Below, piece after piece: positions 25,089 to 33,855 of a stretch of DNA of 64,000 nt. Position 1 is the stretch's first letter. Every line of letters begins with the position of its first letter. Below the pieces are notes generated by a model. The model was not told the origin of the DNA. It saw only the letters and a list, made by a program, of their open reading frames with translations, and did not search any database. The position numbers and the translations under genes are program-made. This DNA comes from Sneathiella sp. P13V-1 (GTDB lineage Bacteria; Pseudomonadota; Alphaproteobacteria; Sneathiellales; Sneathiellaceae): NCBI RefSeq assembly GCF_015143595.1, contig NZ_WYEU01000001.1:682001-746000 (forward strand). Direction: 5' to 3'.

Positions 25089-27401
25089 TTACTTGGGCAT
25101 GGACATTTTGGTTGGTGCCATCAAGGTTTCGAACTCACCGACATGATAATTGTGGCACGTGGTGCATTCTTCAGGCGCCCGTTCATCCATATGACAGCTT
25201 GCGCATGTTTCCCGATTGATAGGTTTGAAAGTCCCTACAAATTCGTGCGGGTCCCTGTTTTCATAACTTTTAAGATATGCTGCTTCCTTGTCCATGACAT
25301 GACAATCAGCGCAGCCCTCTTCACTGATCACACTGAAATGCGGATCATGGGCAAAGCGTGTGAACGGCGCCGCATCCTTGGATCGGGAGAACGGATCCCA
25401 GTTGATTTTCGCGCTGCCCTCCGCGGTTTCTTCCACGCTATGGCATTTCGCGCACTGTCCCATGGATAGCGGATTGGTCAGTTGATCAAACAAAGCAGTT
25501 GCTTCCGGTTTACCTTTCAAATTCGCCGACAGATTGATCCAGCTTTTCAAGAAAGCATCCCGATGCCCGGTGGAACGATATTCCAAAGAGAAGTCCTGCT
25601 GGAACCATCCACCTGCGGCCATCCATTCATCGGATGACATGTGAACCACTGCAACTTCCTCGTCAGCTGCTTTTTCTCCACCATCTTCATCATCATCCGT
25701 TGCGATTTCTTCATCGTCATCGTCACCAATGGCATTATCGTCATCATTCGTGTCGATCTCATCTTCATCATCAGTGGCAATTTCTTCGTCTTCGTCACCG
25801 GTATCAATTTCCCCATCATCGGAGGTATCAATCTCCTCATCATCGTCGGTGTCGATTTCTTCGTCGTCATCATCCCCAAGTATACTGCCAGAGCTCTCTT
25901 CCTCGTCGCTCTTGTCGTCTTCTTCCTTGGCGGTGGCCTCTTCTTCAGGTTCCTCTTCCGGGAAGGGAACATCTTCGCCCGCGTTATAGAGGGCTATTTC
26001 CTTCATCAGGCCCGGGAACCACCTTGCTTGCGCGGTCCGCACCGCATCGGCAGGCATGGTTCCGCTTAAGCGGGCCAACTCGCGTACAGAAATGTCCCGA
26101 CCAGAGGCAAGCTGCAACTGGTCTTTAAAGCCCATCACACCATCCTGAACCAGCTTGGCCATCAGACCTTTCAGGCTCCAAACGATGGTTTTAACAGCTT
26201 CCAGCTGCTTATCCGTTGCTTCTTCAAGATCGTACAGTTCAAGCCCATCAACCGCGATCAAGGCGTCGTTAAATTTCTGATCATGGGACAATAGAAGCTT
26301 GGTGAAATTGGTAATGTTTCCGTCTGCATCTTCTGGCCAATACCCGATTGCAATCTCGCGATCCTGCAAGGTTGCAATATCAAGGCCCGGCAAAGATAAA
26401 ATCTTCATGCCTTTACCTGTTGACCTTGCCTCCCCGCGCACCTGATCCGAATGGCATGAGTTGCAAGTCTGACCAAAGGATTTGACCAGCATGGTCTCCC
26501 CGCCCGCATCTGTTTCATGGCAGGAACTACATTCTTTTGGTGCATTGGGGAGAAGCTCCCCGGATTTATCCAGAAAATGTTTACCCGCATGGGAGACGTG
26601 ATCGAAAATGATCCGGCTCCGCCGTTCAAACGGGTAGCTTGTAAATTCAGGATGTCCATCAGACAGACTATTGAACTTATTCACATGGCAGGACTGACAG
26701 CCTTCTTGAATATCCGTCAGGTCAAATTTACGGCCCTGATGTTCAATATGGCAGGTGCGGCAGGTAATATCCCCGTCATTCGTGCTGCGCACATCGAACA
26801 GGCTTTGCGCCAAAGATGCCTCCATTGGGGTCGCAGATGTTGCGCCTGACGCTTTATGACGGGCTGTCATTTCCGCAATGCTGGCAACCGGCTGGCTATG
26901 TGGCTTAAACGCATTTTCTCCCATGGCATGGCAGGAAAGACAGTTTTTGCTATCCGTCATTTCATTAAAAGACATAAAAGCCGCATGGATCCAGCCTGCG
27001 GGTTTCGTCTCTTGCTCGCTATGACATCCTTGACAGTCCGTAATTTCTGCATGCTGCGCCGTCAGTTTGCCGGGAGAGATAAATTCCTCCCCGTATGGGC
27101 TGGCGATCAGGAAAAGCAGCAGTCCAATGGTTGCTGCAACAAACCAACGCACAGCCCGCCCGCGCTTGAGGCGAACACTTGGCTTGAGACTTGTATCGCT
27201 TGAGGCATGGCAACAACTGCCATCTGCATTTGGACCTTGCGCGCAAATTCCGCCACGATTTAACGGGCGCGTGCATTCCCAGCGGTCCCCATTTTTACGT
27301 GGCGTACACCCAATCGAGTTTTCATCTTCTACCCATTTTGCATTTGGGCGTTCATAGGCGCTGCTTTTCTCATCAAATCGCTGCAAAGGAGGACGGGCCA
27401 T
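25089..27401 (-). CDS. Membrane-anchored decaheme c-type cytochrome with acidic insert
   Basis: This 770-residue protein has ten CxxCH haem sites: six between about residues 123 and 310 and four near the C-terminus. A single membrane helix (about 85-101) follows an 80-residue cytoplasmic head with five Cys (C32, C43, C53, C63, C64) in a Gly/Pro-rich context that could bind metal. Between the two haem groups lies a stretch of about 100 residues of Asp/Glu-rich repeats (units such as EEIDTDDD and EEIATDDD). The start codon directly follows the stop of the upstream membrane-protein gene. It probably passes electrons in the periplasm as the end of the seven-gene redox cluster. I do not recognise a named family beyond multihaem c3-like cytochromes. 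Confidence 0.85.
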   Translation of the reverse strand: MARPPLQRFDEKSSAYERPNAKWVEDENSIGCTPRKNGDRWECTRPLNRGGICAQGPNADGSCCHASSDTSLKPSVRLKRGRAVRWFVAATIGLLLFLIASPYGEEFISPGKLTAQHAEITDCQGCHSEQETKPAGWIHAAFMSFNEMTDSKNCLSCHAMGENAFKPHSQPVASIAEMTARHKASGATSATPMEASLAQSLFDVRSTNDGDITCRTCHIEHQGRKFDLTDIQEGCQSCHVNKFNSLSDGHPEFTSYPFERRSRIIFDHVSHAGKHFLDKSGELLPNAPKECSSCHETDAGGETMLVKSFGQTCNSCHSDQVRGEARSTGKGMKILSLPGLDIATLQDREIAIGYWPEDADGNITNFTKLLLSHDQKFNDALIAVDGLELYDLEEATDKQLEAVKTIVWSLKGLMAKLVQDGVMGFKDQLQLASGRDISVRELARLSGTMPADAVRTAQARWFPGLMKEIALYNAGEDVPFPEEEPEEEATAKEEDDKSDEEESSGSILGDDDDEEIDTDDDEEIDTSDDGEIDTGDEDEEIATDDEDEIDTNDDDNAIGDDDDEEIATDDDEDGGEKAADEEVAVVHMSSDEWMAAGGWFQQDFSLEYRSTGHRDAFLKSWINLSANLKGKPEATALFDQLTNPLSMGQCAKCHSVEETAEGSAKINWDPFSRSKDAAPFTRFAHDPHFSVISEEGCADCHVMDKEAAYLKSYENRDPHEFVGTFKPINRETCASCHMDERAPEECTTCHNYHVGEFETLMAPTKMSMPK
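25655..25965 (-). repeat. Acidic Asp/Glu repeat region inside the decaheme gene
   Basis: About 310 bp coding for repeated acidic units (EEIDTDDD, EEIDTSDD, GEIDTGDE, DEIDTNDD, EEIATDDD). At the DNA level it appears as imperfect repeats of TCATCATC-type triplets. It separates two haem-binding parts of the protein and may bind calcium or act as a flexible, charged linker. Confidence 0.85.
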
Positions 27402-28220
27402 CTAAAATCCTCCTGTATAGGCGAGTGCCAAAACCATATGAACCAACGCAATAAGCAACATGCCGTAAGTCAGTGGGATATGAACAAACAACCAAAGACG
27501 CAGGGTCCTCTGCAGGGATCGATGGAAATCCAGGGCATCTTTCTGATCCACAATCTCTGCAAGTTCCTCAATGATCTTTTGACCATCGTCATTGAGATAC
27601 CGACATACTGCGTCAATATCCTCTTTTAGAAGATGAGGGCTTCGGGCCGCGCCAAACAGATATGCCACCTGATTGCGCGGACGGATCATAAAAGGTTGAA
27701 TACGTTTGGTATAAAAATCAGCGATTGTGCGGTTTCCAGTTATCTCCACAGAGGCGAGCGCCAGTTCATCTGCTTCCTTTTGCAACTTCGCCCGAAGCTG
27801 GGGAATACGCTCCAGAATGACTTCCTGACCACGGCGCGTGAGCCGTTGTGGGTAGGATTTTGAAATTGACGTTCCTACAACACCACTTAATGCGACCAAC
27901 ACAAAAAGTGTCGCCAGCAACACTTCAAGATCCCCATCTGGCAGTTGGAAACCAATATGAATTAAGAAGAGACCAACAACAAACCACCCCATCAGAATAT
28001 GCAGATGCGTCCAGGTGGCGACCCGCCCAAGCGGCAGCATGGGGAGTTTTTTCCGAAGATTAAACAGGCACAAAAATAACACGCAGCCTAAAAGCGTGAA
28101 CCCGCTGATAAAGGATGGGTCATGCAGGCTCATTCTCGCACTGCTTGTCAGAATTTGTGCCGCAACCAGTAACAACAGACCCGCGAGGGTTTTCCACCAA
28201 TATTTCCGGATCATCGTCAT
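27402..28220 (-). CDS. Membrane protein, probable b-type cytochrome subunit
   Basis: This 272-residue protein starts at ATG 28220, overlapping the upstream ferredoxin stop by 4 bp (the frame extends to a TTG further up). It has about five membrane helices. Paired His residues in helices (THLHILMGWFVVGLFLIHIG near the first third, FVHIPLTYGMLLIALVHM at the end) could bind haem b. A central soluble part of about 110 residues carries ICFYT-like TIADFYTKRIQPFMIRPRNQ. It may replace the NrfD/DmsC-type anchor that usually accompanies a four-cluster ferredoxin, passing electrons between quinones, the Fe-S protein and the periplasmic cytochromes. That role is inferred. Confidence 0.72.
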   Translation of the reverse strand: MTMIRKYWWKTLAGLLLLVAAQILTSSARMSLHDPSFISGFTLLGCVLFLCLFNLRKKLPMLPLGRVATWTHLHILMGWFVVGLFLIHIGFQLPDGDLEVLLATLFVLVALSGVVGTSISKSYPQRLTRRGQEVILERIPQLRAKLQKEADELALASVEITGNRTIADFYTKRIQPFMIRPRNQVAYLFGAARSPHLLKEDIDAVCRYLNDDGQKIIEELAEIVDQKDALDFHRSLQRTLRLWLFVHIPLTYGMLLIALVHMVLALAYTGGF

Positions 28221-29935
28221 GACTGGTTCATCCAATCCTGATCGGAACCAAGATCCCGCATATTGACCCGGTGCAACGCATCATGAGGACACGCTCGCTG
28301 ACAGGCAGGACCGCCCAACTGATCCATGCATAAATCACATTTGGTGGCTTTACGAATAGGTTGCTGAGAGGCTTCATCCACAAGCTGCAAGCCTGACTGA
28401 TCATTTATTTCGACAAGACGGATATTGTGATAGGGGCAACTGGCAGCGCAGGTGCCGCAACCAATACAGGTGTTGTCATTGATCACCACTTGACCCCCAA
28501 GATCAGATCTGTGAATAGCCCCTGTGGGGCAGCCGATCAGACAAGTTGGATCCACGCAATGCATACAGGCATTGGCAATCATATGGTTGCCATGCTGTTT
28601 TCCATGACGCAGAAAGCGCGGGTTGCCGTTGTGGGTGGAAGCACATGCCCTGACACAATCATCGCAGCGGACACATTTGTTGGTATCAATGACCATGGTC
28701 GCCGTTCCATTGATGAAACGGTTCTCCACCATAAATTCCATAAAGTCAGTTTCAAGCCCGCTGTGCCGCGCAATATTGGCCAAGCTGTTTTGATGTTCAT
28801 CCACGGCAAGGGGTTGCGGCAATTCACTTTCCGATAAATTCGGAAGGACATGCTGCTCAACGGCGCTGGCGGGTACGACCAAAACGTCCACATAACCAAG
28901 CGCCCGAAGGTTCAGCTGATAGGGCACATCCTTGTCATGTTTCGCATTATGAATAACTTCTTCAAACCCGAAACTATCACCCTTACCCAGATAATTAACG
29001 GTTCGCTCCCCATCTCCCAGATTTTCGGTTACACGGCAAAAACCGGCGCGGATCAGGATCAGGTGATCTGCATAATCACCGGCCTTTACAATAACCGGCT
29101 CTTTTCCAAGGCGAACATTGAAACTCTCCCCCGCCATCGCACGGTAACTGCTATGCCAGTCAAAGCTGCCATAACTTTCAAAAACAGTGCATCTGGCAAC
29201 TTCTTCCAGCGTTGGGGCATCAAGGCATTGCAGTTCTTTGGTCTGCTGAAGGTGGCTGGCAAGCCCCCGCTCGCGATAGATCTGATCAATATGCTTTTTA
29301 TAGGCTTCATCACGGCTCCGGATATCCCGAAATCCTTGCCAGCGAATTTCCAGAAGTTCTGTATCGCCTTCTACAAAAACCGTTGCCGTCCTTGGGATAC
29401 GTCCAAGGGCCGCGATTTCACCGAAGGTCTCTCCTTCTCCGATGACGACCGTGTTATGTTCATTCAAGATACCCGGAACATCTTGCAGGAAAATTCGGGT
29501 ATCTGCCCTGAAACCACGGCGCTTCACTTCATCAACAAGACCAAATTTTTCAGGGTCACGCGCTTCCGGCACCTTCGAATTTGTCCAAATCTGGGAAATG
29601 GAACTCCACAGGCTACGCTTCTTGACCTCACGGCGGCCCAGAAGTTTTTCCGGCAACGCAGGTTCCACCACCACATGAACCTTGCCGGAAATGACCAGAA
29701 AAGCAGAACTGCCATAGTCACCTGCACGGAAAACAATGTCTCCCGTGTGACGCTTCAAAAGGCGCGTATCGTTCAGGATGATATCTTCGAGGGAAGCCGA
29801 AGCTGGGAAATTCTCTCGCCGCATGGAGCTGAACGGCTCCAGCGACAGGATGCGCGTTACATCTTCCGCCGTCATATCAGGCGAAAAAGGCGCATCCCAC
29901 CTCTGTGGTCTTTGAATTTTAACAGCTTCCGCCAT
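28217..29935 (-). CDS. Double cyclic-nucleotide-type sensor fused to a four-cluster 4Fe-4S ferredoxin
   Basis: This 572-residue protein joins two parts. Residues 1 to about 390 hold two cNMP-binding-type beta-roll domains, the first with GDIVFRAGDYGSSAFLVISGKVHV, and the GETFGEIAALGRIPRTATV segment that matches a phosphate-binding cassette. The second has VIVKAGDYADHLILIRAGFCRV and GDSFGFEEV. From about residue 410, sixteen Cys in four groups (CVRCDDCVRAC, CMHCVDPTCLIGC, CIGCGTCAASC, CDLCMDQLGGPACQRAC) form a DmsB/NrfC-type electron-transfer subunit with four 4Fe-4S clusters. No signal peptide is present, so it should be cytoplasmic. It is coupled by a 4-bp overlap to the membrane protein. 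Sensing and electron transfer in one chain suggests gated electron flow. Confidence 0.88.
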   Translation of the reverse strand: MAEAVKIQRPQRWDAPFSPDMTAEDVTRILSLEPFSSMRRENFPASASLEDIILNDTRLLKRHTGDIVFRAGDYGSSAFLVISGKVHVVVEPALPEKLLGRREVKKRSLWSSISQIWTNSKVPEARDPEKFGLVDEVKRRGFRADTRIFLQDVPGILNEHNTVVIGEGETFGEIAALGRIPRTATVFVEGDTELLEIRWQGFRDIRSRDEAYKKHIDQIYRERGLASHLQQTKELQCLDAPTLEEVARCTVFESYGSFDWHSSYRAMAGESFNVRLGKEPVIVKAGDYADHLILIRAGFCRVTENLGDGERTVNYLGKGDSFGFEEVIHNAKHDKDVPYQLNLRALGYVDVLVVPASAVEQHVLPNLSESELPQPLAVDEHQNSLANIARHSGLETDFMEFMVENRFINGTATMVIDTNKCVRCDDCVRACASTHNGNPRFLRHGKQHGNHMIANACMHCVDPTCLIGCPTGAIHRSDLGGQVVINDNTCIGCGTCAASCPYHNIRLVEINDQSGLQLVDEASQQPIRKATKCDLCMDQLGGPACQRACPHDALHRVNMRDLGSDQDWMNQS

Positions 29936-29973
29936 TTATGGCTCCCCCGGAAAGTACAGTTAAATGGACCAGA

Positions 29974-31029
29974 TTACTGGAACACTTTACCTTTGTATTT
30001 TTCAGCCGCCGGAATGAACTCATCCAAGGCACCGAAAGTGGAACCATCATAGTTGGCTGCTACTTTCCTCGCCATTGCCTGAACCTTGTCAGCCGCTTCT
30101 GTCAACTTGGCTTCATTATTAAGTTTCAATTTTGCAGCTTTTGCTGCGGCAACTGCCTCACCAAGCTCAGGCGCGTCAATTTTGTCGGAAATTGCTTCAA
30201 CCCGTTTACGCGCTGTTTTTGCGCGTTTCGCCATTTTTACCGCGTAGTCAGCTTTCTTAGTTGCTTTTGCCACACCACGCAGGGAGTATTCCAGGTCCAG
30301 AAGGCGCCCCACCACATACATCATGCGTTTGCGTTCTGCACCGGCTTCGTCATTGGACTTGGTGTACCAGACATTGTGGCGCACTTCACCTTGCGACCAG
30401 GAGACCAGCTCAAATTTACTGCCCGCCGGGTGACCGCCCACATTCACCAGTTTTTCATCAGGAACCGTGTGGCAGCTATAACAGTTTGCTGCCACATCAT
30501 AAAGATTTGCAGGGCGGATCATGCCAGCCGCAGTGGATTTCGCCCAACGTTCTTTTTTATGCTCAGCTGTTTCTGTCTCCGCGGTTACATCCTTGCCGCC
30601 AAAGTCACTGTGCAACTTGATCCAGTCTTTACCTTCACCGTGACAGGATTCGCAGGTGATACCCGCAATCGGTTTTGTCTTGCCTTCTTTTTCCTGAGAG
30701 GTGAAGTGACAGTTGAGACATTGGCTGTCAGACTTAAGGCGCTTGATCCCCATCTTTTCAGCGATCTCTTTGGCATCCTTGTTTCGCGGCAATTCCTTGA
30801 AGGTGCGCGAGTGATGAGTTGGCTTCCAAGCCTCAGCGGAACTCTTATGGCATTCCGCACAAGCATCCGGCCCCATAACTTTTGATGCGTCCAGATGATA
30901 GTCACTGGTCGCGGCCTGAACGGTGGACGTGCTTACAAACCCGATACCTAGCCCAACCACAGCAACGGCCCCAAGTGTTTTCACCACTTCGGACAGCCGC
31001 GTCATGTGCTTTGCCAACTGAAATCTCAT
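29974..31029 (-). CDS. Tetraheme cytochrome c, c554-like
   Basis: This 351-residue protein has a signal peptide (about residues 1-39, ending VQAA). Four CxxCH sites follow (CAECH, CLNCH, CESCH, CYSCH) with HHSRTF spaced as in cytochrome c554, the electron acceptor of hydroxylamine oxidoreductase. After the haem domain comes a long helical, Ala/Lys-rich tail (about 220-340) that may be a coiled coil. It lies between the flavoreductase and the sensor-ferredoxin genes. No hydroxylamine oxidoreductase is in view, so it probably serves this cluster as a periplasmic electron carrier. Confidence 0.87.
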   Translation of the reverse strand: MRFQLAKHMTRLSEVVKTLGAVAVVGLGIGFVSTSTVQAATSDYHLDASKVMGPDACAECHKSSAEAWKPTHHSRTFKELPRNKDAKEIAEKMGIKRLKSDSQCLNCHFTSQEKEGKTKPIAGITCESCHGEGKDWIKLHSDFGGKDVTAETETAEHKKERWAKSTAAGMIRPANLYDVAANCYSCHTVPDEKLVNVGGHPAGSKFELVSWSQGEVRHNVWYTKSNDEAGAERKRMMYVVGRLLDLEYSLRGVAKATKKADYAVKMAKRAKTARKRVEAISDKIDAPELGEAVAAAKAAKLKLNNEAKLTEAADKVQAMARKVAANYDGSTFGALDEFIPAAEKYKGKVFQ

Positions 31030-31094
31030 CTCTCTTACCTCTCCCGAATAAATTCGCTAACCCCGATAGCTCAAATTGTGTGTTGATCTGCCCC

Positions 31095-32366
31095 TTACGC
31101 TTCCAGTGTCAGATCAGATTTTGGAACAGAAACACAGGTAAGGCAGGATCCCGCCTCAGGCATTGCCCCTGGTTCGTTCATATATTCAACATCCCCTTCC
31201 AGAACCGCCGCAACGCAGGTGCCACAGTTTCCGGCCCGGCATCCGCAGTCCATTGCAATGTCATTCTTTTCTGCAAATTCCAGCAGGGAATCATCTTTGC
31301 CATCCCATGTCAGCGTCTTGCCGGATTTGGCAAAGTTTACCTTATAGGTTTTCGCATCCGCTTCTTGCTCCTGCTTCTTTTTCACGCTGGCCGGTCCAAA
31401 GGCTTCAAAATGAATTTGTTTCTCGGGAACACCCCACGCCTTCAAATCAGCGGTAATGGCATTCATCATTGGCGGCGGACCACAAATCAGGAAGTCAAAG
31501 TTGTTGGACGGTAGTTCCTTCTTAAACAGATCAACGCTCACCCAACCATCAACCTGATAATCCTTCCCAAGTTCATCGGTATCTTGTGCATCGCTGTAAC
31601 AGACACGCAGATGCACATTGTCATGCTCCTGTGCGATCTGCTCCAGATGTTCTTTCATCACATGTTCTGTGCCAAAACGTACTCCGTAGAAGAACCAAAC
31701 TTCGCGTTTGCTACCGGAGTCGCAGATAGCATTTAACATGCTGAGAACCGGTGTAATTCCCACACCACCGCCGATCAGAACAACCGGCGTATTTTTCGTC
31801 ATATCCAGATAAAAATTCCCGGATGGCGCCTTCACATCCAGAATATCCCCTTCTTGTACCTGATCATGGAAATAGTTGGAGCTTTTCCCCGGCGGTAATT
31901 CTGGCTGATTTGGCGGCGGCGGGACCCGCTTGATGCTGACCCGATAATAATCAGGATTTGCCGAACAATCTGACAGGGAATAACAGCGGGTGAGCGGTTT
32001 ATCCTGCCCATCCATTTTCAACTGAAATGTCAGATACTGACCCGGCTTGAACGGAGGCAATCCTCTGCCTGAATGCGGCACTAGATAGAAAGAACAGATG
32101 TCTCCACCTTCCTGGATTTTCTTTTCAACACGAAACTTCCGAACGCCGTTCCACGTCAGAGACACCTGTGAGCGCGAAGACGCCGCCGCTGCGCTGGCAA
32201 GCTCGACCTTCTCTTCCATTTCCCGCAATGCAAGTTGATCAAGGCGCGCATTTACGCTTCCTTTTCTGAAGTTGGTGAATAACAGGTAAGATACCTGAAG
32301 CAAAGCACCCAGAATGATAATGGCCCCGATGACCTGCACCGTTCCCGGTTGTAACAATGCGTCCAT
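31095..32366 (-). CDS. Membrane-anchored FAD/2Fe-2S oxidoreductase (NqrF/Fpr-like)
   Basis: This 423-residue protein has an N-terminal membrane helix (about residues 8-30) and a short helix. An FAD-binding barrel follows with RCYSLSD (about 142-148), then an NAD(P)-binding domain with GGGVGITPVLSML (about 214-226) and a C-terminal plant-type 2Fe-2S domain with CGCRAGNCGTC plus a later Cys in SCLTC. The set resembles NqrF or hybrid-cluster-protein reductases. It should move electrons between NAD(P)H and the 2Fe-2S cluster at the cytoplasmic face. In this cluster it could feed electrons in, or take them out as reduced pyridine nucleotide. Confidence 0.9.
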   Translation of the reverse strand: MDALLQPGTVQVIGAIIILGALLQVSYLLFTNFRKGSVNARLDQLALREMEEKVELASAAAASSRSQVSLTWNGVRKFRVEKKIQEGGDICSFYLVPHSGRGLPPFKPGQYLTFQLKMDGQDKPLTRCYSLSDCSANPDYYRVSIKRVPPPPNQPELPPGKSSNYFHDQVQEGDILDVKAPSGNFYLDMTKNTPVVLIGGGVGITPVLSMLNAICDSGSKREVWFFYGVRFGTEHVMKEHLEQIAQEHDNVHLRVCYSDAQDTDELGKDYQVDGWVSVDLFKKELPSNNFDFLICGPPPMMNAITADLKAWGVPEKQIHFEAFGPASVKKKQEQEADAKTYKVNFAKSGKTLTWDGKDDSLLEFAEKNDIAMDCGCRAGNCGTCVAAVLEGDVEYMNEPGAMPEAGSCLTCVSVPKSDLTLEA

Positions 32367-32398
32367 ATCAGCTCCCCCTTACGCTTTCCTGCATCCGA

Positions 32399-33814
32399 TC
32401 AGAACTTGAACTGCAGCTCGGTGCGAAGGCCAGATCCTTCATCCATATGCTCATGCGCCGCGCCAAACGCTTCCACCGTCAGCACGGTTCTTGTCCCAAA
32501 TGCTTGCTGGTACCTTGCGGCAATCGCACCAGAATTTCCGATATCGTCATCTCGATCATGGCGGAAACCGGCTTCGAAGGTCAGCTGTTTGCGAATACCG
32601 CCCAAGAACATCTGATACCCGATGGCCCCACCAAAGGCATTGTCTGCACGGTTGCTAAGCGGCGATCCATAACGACCAAGACCACGTGCCGCAAAGGTAA
32701 TCCCTGTCCGGCCAAGAGGACCGCCTGCGGTTGGATCACGAAGCGGGGATGAGTAATTATCTATACCCCAGAACCCATTTACATATGCATGATCACTTCC
32801 ATCAAATGGCGCCCAGGAAACTTCACCAAATACGAGCAGACCATCATCCGCACGATCTGAATTTTCATCATCCAATGCGATAGATCCCAACACACGGAAA
32901 GACGTGTTGACCAGCCCAATACGCTGTGTGGTACTGATACCGCCGGCGATCATACTGCTGTCATCAGAATCAACATACACCAGATCGAAGTCCATCGTGT
33001 TGTGTGGCAAATCAATAGCAGTCAAAAGCGCAAATAAATTGGCGGATCCATCATCCTGATTGTTATCACGATGAAGTTCGTTCCATCCCCAAAGGCCGGT
33101 AATACGGAAATTGGACACGCCCGGAAAACGAATTGAGTTTTGCGTGATGCCAATGGCATCAATGGTGTCGTTCAGCAGCATTCCTTCCTGAAAGAAGACG
33201 GACTGACGTCCCACTGAAAACCCGATATCCCAACCGATGCTATCGTTAATATCAAGGTTGGGGAAAATTTCGCCAAAGTCGCCTTCGAAGAACAGGGTCG
33301 TTACATCAAAATTAAGCGCATTATCCCACTCGTTATCATCCGCGCCTTCAAAGCTGTAACCGGAGAAACGACCAGATTCCCGAAGTGGGCTGACCCCGAT
33401 GAGCAGACGTTCTGTACCTGTCAGTTGAAGGTTGGCGAAAAGGTCCAAACGATTGGCCCATTCGGTCTCCCTCTCTCCATCCCCCCCATCAAAGGTCTGC
33501 AAAGCCGTACGCATACTGCCGTAAACCCAAAGGCGCGGCTGCCAATACGCGCCTGTTGGAAGTTCAAAACCAGCGTCCAGATTGCCATTGCCAAGGAAAT
33601 CACCGCCAAGCTCAATCAACGGTGGCGTGCGCTGTGGCAATTCATCATCCAGATAGGGTGTCGGTTCATCGGACAAACGGCTGCTTCCCCCTGCGGCCTC
33701 CACATCGGACGCGGCAAAAGACGCAGCAATCATCGCCGCCCCCACAGTAACGCCCATGGCTTTCAGAGTGATCGACGCTGTTGTCGCTTTCAGGTGTTTG
33801 ATCAACGCTTTCAT
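32399..33814 (-). CDS. Outer-membrane beta-barrel protein of the multiheme cluster
   Basis: This 471-residue protein (starting at ATG 33814 to give a proper signal peptide, MKALIKHLKATTASI...VEAA) has a mature part with alternating hydrophobic strands, Gly and aromatic residues, and a C-terminal Phe (LQFKF), typical of an outer-membrane porin. It has no haem site and no Cys pair like that of MtrB/PioB. Its place between pentaheme cytochrome and reductase genes suggests it could be the pore of a porin-cytochrome conduit, or simply a substrate channel. The frame is open to 33850, only 5 bp after the cytochrome stop. Confidence 0.78.
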   Translation of the reverse strand: MKALIKHLKATTASITLKAMGVTVGAAMIAASFAASDVEAAGGSSRLSDEPTPYLDDELPQRTPPLIELGGDFLGNGNLDAGFELPTGAYWQPRLWVYGSMRTALQTFDGGDGERETEWANRLDLFANLQLTGTERLLIGVSPLRESGRFSGYSFEGADDNEWDNALNFDVTTLFFEGDFGEIFPNLDINDSIGWDIGFSVGRQSVFFQEGMLLNDTIDAIGITQNSIRFPGVSNFRITGLWGWNELHRDNNQDDGSANLFALLTAIDLPHNTMDFDLVYVDSDDSSMIAGGISTTQRIGLVNTSFRVLGSIALDDENSDRADDGLLVFGEVSWAPFDGSDHAYVNGFWGIDNYSSPLRDPTAGGPLGRTGITFAARGLGRYGSPLSNRADNAFGGAIGYQMFLGGIRKQLTFEAGFRHDRDDDIGNSGAIAARYQQAFGTRTVLTVEAFGAAHEHMDEGSGLRTELQFKF

Positions 33815-33855
33815 TGTAGCCGTTGCCCCCTCTTGAATTATCCCGGCCATATCAC

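Noticed and set aside
25676-25900. Regular triplet-like repeats that could suggest a CRISPR array or satellite
   Set aside because: They are imperfect acidic codon repeats in frame with the decaheme gene, without constant repeats or unique spacers.
28850-30052. A 400-codon open frame on the plus strand opposite the sensor-ferredoxin gene
   Set aside because: It is antisense to a well-supported gene with 16 cluster Cys and two sensor domains, and its translation has no recognisable motif or balanced composition.
29974-31029. The c554-like cytochrome as evidence for ammonia oxidation
   Set aside because: No hydroxylamine oxidoreductase or ammonia monooxygenase genes are in view, and c554-like proteins occur widely outside nitrifiers.
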